Below are positions 60,001 to 64,000 of a stretch of DNA of 64,000 nt, one piece after another. The notes beneath the pieces are model-generated. The model ran no database searches, had not been told where the DNA came from, and saw only the letters and a program-made list of their open reading frames with translations. The stretch is taken from NCBI RefSeq assembly GCF_014635345.1, contig NZ_BMCU01000002.1:310001-374000 (forward strand), given 5' to 3'. This DNA comes from Rhodococcoides trifolii. Its GTDB lineage: Bacteria; Actinomycetota; Actinomycetes; Mycobacteriales; Mycobacteriaceae. A program made the translations under genes and the position numbers. Numbering within the stretch: position 1 is the first letter of the stretch; every line of letters begins with the position of its first letter.

Positions 60001-61192
60001 GGAGCGCGAGGTTGAGGTCTTCGAGTTGCTCCTGAGCGTCCTTGCGCGCGCGGGTGACGTCCTTCTCCGCGTCGCGGGCGTCCTTCTTGGCCTTGATGAC
60101 ACCCTTCTCGGCGTCCTCGACTTGCCGCAGAGCGGACTCGACTGCCCGCGCCTGGGATGCGCCGTTGCTCGCTGCGGACGCGGTGTCGTCGGAGAGGGCT
60201 GAGAACGCGGACCCGATGCCGTTGAACCCGATGACCAACGACGCCAGCCCGGCGCCGGCGACAGCAGCCGCTCCGGGTAGTAGCGCGATAACGCCCAACG
60301 CCTGCGTGGCGGACGCAATGAGCGGGACGAACGTGATCGCGCCCATCGCGAGAAGGGGGACGGTGGCGAGTCGTGCGGCCGACGCAATAGCGCTGATGCT
60401 GACGGCGCCGTTCTGCGCGAATCGCGACAACAACCGACTGATCCGCGACGTTGTATCGTCGTCACCGTTGGTCCGGTCTCGGGTTTCGCGCACGTTCTGC
60501 TGCGCACGCTGCACCGACCGAAGTGAGTCCTCGTTCGCCCTGCGAGCTCGGGCTACAGACTCCTCGGCTGCGATCAACCGTGAAGCGGATACGTTCGATT
60601 GGTTGCGCAGCTCGTTGAGGCGCGCTTCTTCCACGCGCACGCGGCCGGCTGCAGTTTCCTGCGCCATCTGCGCGCGTGTGAGCCGCTCGGTGGCGGCGGT
60701 GAGGCTATCGATCGTGCTCCGGCCCCCGCCCGAACCTCCCCCTGCGCCACCACCTCCGGCTCCGGCTCCGCCGTTTCCGCCGCCGGTGGTTTCGATGCGG
60801 ATGCGTTGTGTCCGATCGCGGGTGATCGCTTCGAGTTGGGCGGTGACCTCGGACAGGTTCTCGATCTCGAGCTCGACTGGGATGCGGAAGTTCCGCGCAA
60901 TGGCGATGGCCCGCAGACGCGCCTGGAAGTCGGAACCGAACTCGGGGTCGATTTCCACCGAGATGCCGCGGGTGATGCGGCTGTTCGCCATGGCGCGGAC
61001 GCGCTCCTCGAACGACGATCCGAGGATGGGTTCGATCTTGACTTCAGCGGTCAGGCGCCCGCGGTCGAACTCGCGTTGCGCCACCTGCGATGCTTTGCGC
61101 GCCGCGCGGCGAACCTTCTCTTCAAGCGCGGTGTCGAGGTTGCCCCAGTTCAGTTCGGCGTCGACAACGGCAGTTGAGAAGGGCTCCGTCAC
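57059..61192 (-). CDS. Tape measure protein with NlpC/P60-type domain
   Basis: The protein has 1377 residues. The GTG at 61192 has AGGAGG eight bases upstream, which decides the start over one at 61222. Long helical and coiled-coil regions (about 130-550, with many Arg/Glu/Ala-rich heptads), membrane-like helices near 270-350, and a C-terminal part with P-Y-V-W-G-G-V-N-W-G-D-C-S-G and G-G-H-T-A-A-T: the Cys and His of an NlpC/P60 peptidase. It sets tail length and probably opens peptidoglycan during DNA entry. Confidence 0.93.
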   Translation of the reverse strand: MTEPFSTAVVDAELNWGNLDTALEEKVRRAARKASQVAQREFDRGRLTAEVKIEPILGSSFEERVRAMANSRITRGISVEIDPEFGSDFQARLRAIAIARNFRIPVELEIENLSEVTAQLEAITRDRTQRIRIETTGGGNGGAGAGGGGAGGGSGGGRSTIDSLTAATERLTRAQMAQETAAGRVRVEEARLNELRNQSNVSASRLIAAEESVARARRANEDSLRSVQRAQQNVRETRDRTNGDDDTTSRISRLLSRFAQNGAVSISAIASAARLATVPLLAMGAITFVPLIASATQALGVIALLPGAAAVAGAGLASLVIGFNGIGSAFSALSDDTASAASNGASQARAVESALRQVEDAEKGVIKAKKDARDAEKDVTRARKDAQEQLEDLNLALRGASLSEKDAVLSLKEARRDLLELGKDGPVDPLDRERAQLRVADAEQRLLEVQEKNKDLAEETRDANIKGVEGSDQVTEAKERLAEANDRVRESEQRVIDAQRAVSDAQSQTAGGVDKVAAALAKLSPNAKEFVLAMQALGPSWTDLRKTVQDRLFENLGTSVTALANAQLPGLKVGLSGIADVINKNLIGALAFLSTESAKSDFSRIFENARVAIDNLLGAFGNLGGAFLDIAAVGSDFLPGLTGPDGFLGWTQRFADKIKEMRENGDLQKFIQGAIDKFGELWTIGGQIIELIRNIFGGSKETGDSMLVSISDTLTKWNEFLGSEEGQQKMKDFFEDVRQTCSEIAGIIGGIVSGISEISKINDTLGLGQGGNSNSLPDNIGSNGQEVVGKNSFFPGFEKGGVGDKIGQFGGDVADFFSGDAWSFLNARDGESPFQASMRLAGDSFSEFGTKISDVVTAAPALFGLLKDQLTGLANNAYDNVTTRVGSVFDGMGTKITDTVNSITGTAIPALQVGVTAVGDFFGGLGTRVASVWDAIVATIKSAVGRIGRFLVSLPSVKIPDIPGVPGRGTSIGFQDIGQSMVNFAAMRSGGLARGPGGPTDDLIPTMLSNGEYVNRASSVTPKTLPLLEAINGGWVPSADFLQAMVYGNVLRRAGGGLVSAQQVNDFPRSGGLEGAPYVWGGVNWGDCSGAVSGVVNYAVGDDPFGSRGATGNFDTWLAKKGLLPGLGPAGSLNVGWFNGGPYGGHTAATLPDGTNIEMGGGRGDGQVGGGAAGADDSQFTDHAHLPPEFFAGGDRLPGEGDPSFGSGGGTYSGGGGYVGGGGTSAAYDPAAVRIGTSGYSLPDTGPSISGAGGAMADPYSIGTGSWAERIDAGNRWAADQNFGTQAEKWGYDALGSIASDFLDPIGLGGLAKDQIGTAYEAMMAARSAANSQGTGDGKLADTIIFEGMDPQKTAQENERMMRSRTTPATVTTRNGG

Positions 61193-61288
61193 CGCCACGG
61201 CCTCCTCGAACAACCAGAACACTTGGTTGTCCGGCCCGGAGCCAGCGACATCTACCCATGAGGGTATCGGCTACCAGCCGAAACGTCC

Positions 61289-61852
61289 CTAACCTTGCGC
61301 TTGCGCCACCAACGCTGCGGTGGCGTTCCAGTCCGCCGCAGCCGCGTCTTTCGATTTCGGTCGCTGGGCTGCGCGCGCGGCAACGCCGACAGGCGGGCGG
61401 GACATCTCCTCGAAGAACGACTCGGACGCCGACTTGTCGTGCCGCATCCGGTGCACCAGAAAGCGGTACACCATGTTGGTGGCGCGGTCCGCCGGGGCCG
61501 ACAGTATGTCGACCCCGTTCCCGTACAGCTCGCCGTCCAGCTCTGGCCACAGCCCGAAAGCCTTCTCCCACAGCCGGCGTGCTTGCCACCGCGGCCGCGC
61601 GAAGTACGCGTCAGCGATGTGGTCAGCAATGTCCTCGAGCATCACGTCGGTGATGCCCTCCTGCGGATTCAGGATCATGCCCGCAAGGCGGTCCGAGTCC
61701 GCTGGGTCGGCGGGGGTGCCAACCACCCAGCCCATCGGGTGGTCCATCAGCAGCATCCCCACCAACGTGTCCAGCGGGTGCTCACCAAGTCGGATCAGCA
61801 CGCCGTTCAGCGACCACCCGCGTACCTCTCGGCGCCACGCTGGCTGCGGCAC
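61289..61852 (-). CDS. Second tail-assembly-chaperone-position protein (187 aa)
   Basis: The GTG at 61852 lies one codon after the TGA of the upstream gene and in the same frame, with no ribosome site, so translation must be coupled or arise by readthrough. The product is helical: L-A-G-M-I-L-N-P-Q-E-G-I-T-D, a W-Q-A-R-R-L-W-E-K-A-F-G core and a basic C-terminus. It occupies the place of gpGT before the tape measure. No programmed frameshift is needed or seen. Confidence 0.7.
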   Translation of the reverse strand: MPQPAWRREVRGWSLNGVLIRLGEHPLDTLVGMLLMDHPMGWVVGTPADPADSDRLAGMILNPQEGITDVMLEDIADHIADAYFARPRWQARRLWEKAFGLWPELDGELYGNGVDILSAPADRATNMVYRFLVHRMRHDKSASESFFEEMSRPPVGVAARAAQRPKSKDAAAADWNATAALVAQAQG

Positions 61853-61855
61853 CGA

Positions 61856-62335
61856 TCAGTCGTCTTTGGCGGCCGCGCGACGCTGAGCGCGGTTCGGTCC
61901 CGATCCCTTGCTGGCGTCGGCGTCCGGTGCGCCCAGCAGGTCTTCCGCGCCCCAATGGGTAGCGAGGCCGGTCATGACGTCACCGAGCACGTCGTCGTCG
62001 AACCTGGGGCTATTGATGTAGCGGTTCAGCCACTCCTTCGACTCCGGAGTCAGCACGACGTTGAAGAAGTTGATGACGGACCAGATGCGGTCGGACTCCG
62101 TGGCGTTCGACGAGAGCGACGACCTGAGCAAGGTCAGTGCGCCCTTGGTCGGCTGAACCGCTTTCAGCACCTGATTGTCGATTTTGAAGCTGACGGTGCG
62201 AGCAGCGAGCGCTTCGGCGTCGGGGACGCTGCTGGTGAACTGCAGATCGTCGGGGATCGAAGACGCGTCGACGTCCTCCACAGGGGAGGGTTTCGGCGTG
62301 CGGGAAGCGGTGGCCTTGGGAGGTGTGGGTGGCAT
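61856..62335 (-). CDS. Tail assembly chaperone-like protein (159 aa)
   Basis: An acidic, Pro/Ser-rich start is followed by a compact helical domain (V-S-F-K-I-D-N-Q-V-L-K-A-V-Q-P-T-K-G-A, then W-S-V-I-N-F-F-N-V-V-L-T-P) and a basic tail (N-R-A-Q-R-R-A-A-A-K). The phrase I-x-F-F-x-x-V-L-x-P-E-S is typical of actinophage chaperones of the gpG type. It should coat the tape measure before tail-tube assembly. Confidence 0.72.
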   Translation of the reverse strand: MPPTPPKATASRTPKPSPVEDVDASSIPDDLQFTSSVPDAEALAARTVSFKIDNQVLKAVQPTKGALTLLRSSLSSNATESDRIWSVINFFNVVLTPESKEWLNRYINSPRFDDDVLGDVMTGLATHWGAEDLLGAPDADASKGSGPNRAQRRAAAKDD

Positions 62336-62349
62336 GAACGGATCCTGTT

Positions 62350-62820
62350 CTAGGTGCGGGGGTTGTCGCGGACGATGACGGTGCCGAACACGTCTTTCAA
62401 CGCGTCGGACAGGAACGGCGATGGGGGAGAACCCTTCACGGACTTCGCGAACACGAAAGGTCGCCGGTTGCGGGGCAGGTTGCGCACCCCGGCGGGCAGC
62501 GGGCCCATCATCTTCGGTTGCCGAAACTTCAGTGCCTTCGCGGTGACGGGGACTATGGGTTTGCCCTTCGGCCCGTAGATGCCGGTTCCTTCGTGGACGT
62601 ACCGGGCGTACTCGAGGCCGGACCCGACGCGCAGACGTACACGGCCGGGGGAGGCGGTGACAGTGTGGGTGATGGAGGAGCGGAGACGGCCTTCATCGGT
62701 GGGGCAGTTGGCGCGGGCGGCGTTCACGACGGCTTGGCCGGCACGGTCACCCCACCGCACGGCGGCCTGCTGCAGAGCGCGTTCCATTGTCGCCCGGTGC
62801 ATTTCGACTCGACCGGCCAC
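62350..62820 (-). CDS. HK97 gp10-like tail completion/neck protein
   Basis: The protein has 156 residues from a GTG. The pattern A-R-A-N-C-P-T-D-E-G-R-L-R-S-S-I, then G-S-G-L-E-Y-A-R-Y-V-H-E-G-T and a late K-S-V-K-G-S-P-P-S-P-F-L-S-D-A-L-K are those of the HK97-gp10 family, which finishes the neck or tail. It lies 6 bp after a small acidic gene, in the usual place between connectors and tail genes. Confidence 0.85.
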   Translation of the reverse strand: MAGRVEMHRATMERALQQAAVRWGDRAGQAVVNAARANCPTDEGRLRSSITHTVTASPGRVRLRVGSGLEYARYVHEGTGIYGPKGKPIVPVTAKALKFRQPKMMGPLPAGVRNLPRNRRPFVFAKSVKGSPPSPFLSDALKDVFGTVIVRDNPRT

Positions 62821-62825
62821 CGGTG

Positions 62826-63140
62826 TCAGTCCTTCGGCTTGGGGACGCGGCCCGGCTTCTTCTCCGGCCCACCGGGTTCGTCGAGGGCGTCCTGCATCTC
62901 CGCGAGCTCACCCTCCGCCTTCTCACGCGCCTGGTCCAACGCTTCCTGCGCCTGCGTGGATTCGACTTCGGTGGAGTCGGCGCGCTCTCGTGCGGCGTCG
63001 ACCTTCGCCTCGACGTCCTCCACGAGCGACAGGCGGCCGTCTCGAATGAGGTTGTCGACCCGCTCATCGCGTTCGATGTCGAACACGACGCCCTCGTCGA
63101 ACTCGGTGGTGGTGCACTCAGCTCTCACGGTGATGGTCAT
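62826..63140 (-). CDS. Hypothetical phage protein (104 aa), coiled-coil
   Basis: The ATG at 63140 gives an N-terminal beta stretch (T-I-T-V-R-A-E-C) and then a long charged helix rich in Ala/Glu/Arg (about residues 35-90), ending with P-G-G-P-E-K-K-P-G-R. The helical part should be coiled-coil. The gene sits between the connector and gp10 genes. Its function is unknown. A copy of the repeated element lies 8 bp upstream. Confidence 0.65.
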   Translation of the reverse strand: MTITVRAECTTTEFDEGVVFDIERDERVDNLIRDGRLSLVEDVEAKVDAARERADSTEVESTQAQEALDQAREKAEGELAEMQDALDEPGGPEKKPGRVPKPKD

Positions 63141-63147
63141 ACCGCGA

Positions 63148-63169
63148 GGATACTGTGCAAACTGTTTCC
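63148..63169. promoter_or_regulatory. Repeated phage element, copy 2
   Basis: GGATAC, a 10-bp centre and GTTTCC. It is nearly identical to the element at 52695-52715 and again lies just upstream of a leftward phage gene. Confidence 0.55.
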
Positions 63170-63173
63170 CCGA

Positions 63174-63728
63174 TCAGAACCGCGGGTCGCCGTCGAGGGG
63201 CATGACCACCTCGTCGATCGGCGGGGGAATCACATCGGGTCCGCAGTCCAGGTGCACCAGCGTTGTCACCGTCATGGTGCCGCCATGCAGACCACCCATC
63301 GGGCCGCGCGGCGCCCACGGCCCAGGGATCGCTTCCTTGAATGTGTATCGGGCGGCGCGGCGCATCGCTGCGGCGTCGTCCTGCGCGTCGCGGACCGACG
63401 AATCCAGCACACCCATCGTGGGCAGGCCGTTATCTTCGGGGGTGCTGTAACAGCGCGTCACGATCATCTCCAGCAGCACGGAGTACTCCACCGCATCCGA
63501 TTGCCGCACCTGCTCGTTCAGCGGGCGGGGCCACGACTTCGACGGGGAGACGGGGCCGATGCGCACCACTGCCAATCCCTCGAGGTCGCCATCGATGCAG
63601 CACCCGTAGTCCGGAACCGACGCGCCCGTGTGCAGCGTCGCGACGGCTGGTTCCCCCGCGCGCGACGACGCCAGTTCGATCACCAACCTGTCCAGCAACC
63701 GAGCTGCCGCCACGTAGACATCGCTCAC
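63174..63728 (-). CDS. Head-tail connector or tail terminator-like protein (184 aa)
   Basis: The ATG at 63728 overlaps the upstream stop by 4 bp. The product has an N-terminal helix, V-P-D-Y-G-C-C-I-D-G-D, and a central L-A-V-V-R-I-G-P strand, then G-P-W-A-P-R-G-P-M-G-G-L-H-G-G. Proteins of this size with the phrase G-P-W-x-P-x-G-P-x-G-G are frequent in the connector module of Gordonia/Rhodococcus phages. Its exact place in the neck is uncertain. Confidence 0.65.
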   Translation of the reverse strand: MSDVYVAAARLLDRLVIELASSRAGEPAVATLHTGASVPDYGCCIDGDLEGLAVVRIGPVSPSKSWPRPLNEQVRQSDAVEYSVLLEMIVTRCYSTPEDNGLPTMGVLDSSVRDAQDDAAAMRRAARYTFKEAIPGPWAPRGPMGGLHGGTMTVTTLVHLDCGPDVIPPPIDEVVMPLDGDPRF

Positions 63729-64000
63729 CGGAACCTCGACACGCGCTGTGCGTCAGGCGAATACACCCGTGACCGGGACCGCAACCGTGACGGGTTCACC
63801 GCGCTGATCCACTGATCGACCGACGGCAGACCCGTCAGCCCCGACTCGAACAGTGTGTAGGGGTCGATCAGTTGTACCTCGATGCCCTGCCGGGACACGT
63901 TCTGCGCGCGCGATGGGATCTTGCACGGCTTGTTCAGGCGAGCCCGAAGCAGGTCCACCGCGAGGTCCGCCGCCGCCACCAACCCGGCAGCAGGGACGGG
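63725..64000 (-). CDS. Head-tail connector-like protein, C-terminal part (runs off the right edge)
   Basis: The frame is open to the window edge (91 codons), so the gene is partial; a TTG at 63982 is not needed. L-A-V-D-L-L-R-A-R-L-N, I-D-P-Y-T-L-F-E-S-G and a basic R-L-R-S-R-S-R end resemble head-to-tail adaptor proteins of actinophages, judged by place and size only. It overlaps the next gene by 4 bp. Confidence 0.6.
   Translation of the reverse strand, partial: PVPAAGLVAAADLAVDLLRARLNKPCKIPSRAQNVSRQGIEVQLIDPYTLFESGLTGLPSVDQWISAVNPSRLRSRSRVYSPDAQRVSRFR

Larger units (their letters stand above)
45320..64000 (-). mobile_element. Siphovirus prophage (left part; continues past the window)
   Basis: From the tRNA 3' end to the window edge the genes are a coherent actinophage late region read leftwards: connectors, chaperone-position genes, tape measure, tail tip, lysis cassette and a recombinase remnant, packed with ATGA/GTGA overlaps. 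Capsid, terminase, repressor and right attachment site are not seen. The left boundary is placed at the tRNA because that is a common integration site, but it could instead lie at the inverted repeat at 47021-47074. Confidence 0.85.

Noticed and set aside
61856-61880. Programmed -1 frameshift in the tail chaperone gene
   Set aside because: The downstream gene is in the same frame as the upstream one, so a frameshift would not join them, and no clear slippery heptamer is present.

Overview
The window is high-GC DNA from a mycolic-acid actinobacterium, most likely Rhodococcus or a close relative. The grounds are a cyclopropane/mycolic-acid methyltransferase-family gene, GAF-ANTAR and PAS-ANTAR regulators, DUF3159, IdeR-type iron boxes, many GTG starts with 4-bp stop/start overlaps, and a phage lysis cassette that carries a lysin B (mycolyl-arabinogalactan esterase) and LGFP repeats, both aimed at a mycolate cell wall. 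The genus is an inference from gene content, not from a marker gene.

Bases 1-45 kb are chromosome. 1-3.9 kb: a partial MerR regulator, a DUF3159 membrane protein, a gene-poor scar holding the 3' half of a tRNA-Asn, and a TetR/flavin monooxygenase pair. 3.9-8.1 kb: araB broken by one in-frame TGA, an iron-regulated siderophore-binding lipoprotein, rarA. 8.2-13.3 kb: a divergent MerR/SDR pair with its operator, a GntP permease, a CDP-alcohol phosphatidyltransferase, a YihY protein. 13.3-21.7 kb: LysR, esterase, cupin dioxygenase and IclR genes facing a four-gene operon (GntP-like permease, CoA transferase, HMG-CoA-lyase-like enzyme, 2-hydroxyacid dehydrogenase) that reads as uptake, CoA activation and cleavage of one organic acid. 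22.4-29.2 kb: GAF-ANTAR, an FNT channel, and a tightly overlapping operon (thioester-reductase-like SDR, small protein, phosphatidylserine-decarboxylase-like protein, GNAT-like protein) next to a drug exporter. 29.4-33.9 kb: P450, nitrilase, MSMEG_0569-like flavoprotein, TetR. 34-45 kb: methyltransferase, PAS-ANTAR, iron-regulated formyltransferase, RtcB, pentapeptide-repeat protein, SDR, a trehalose-synthase-like GH13 enzyme and a PAS-GAF-GGDEF-EAL protein.

A tRNA with anticodon CAT (45246-45319) marks the probable left edge of a siphovirus prophage that runs off the right end of the window. Its late genes are read leftwards: head-tail connectors, gp10-like protein, two tail-assembly-chaperone-position genes, tape measure with an NlpC/P60 domain, Dit-like, fibre-like, tail glycoside hydrolase, ReqiPepy6 Gp37-like protein, glycine-rich protein, lysin A, a holin, a 52-codon gene, lysin B, a 36-codon membrane peptide, then a serine recombinase that lacks its catalytic domain. 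Almost every junction is an ATGA or GTGA overlap. Against this direction, beside the tRNA, lies a lipoprotein gene in the position where lysogenic-conversion and superinfection-exclusion genes are often found.

The points most worth a second look are: the catalytic-domain-less recombinase with its own ribosome site inside a 54-bp inverted repeat; a holin made of two tandem copies of one two-helix unit; a repeated 21-22 bp element just upstream of two phage genes; the SDR/PSD/GNAT operon of unknown product; the single nonsense codon in araB; and two tiny membrane-peptide genes. No CRISPR array or insertion sequence was seen. The phage repressor, terminase, capsid and far attachment site are not in this window.
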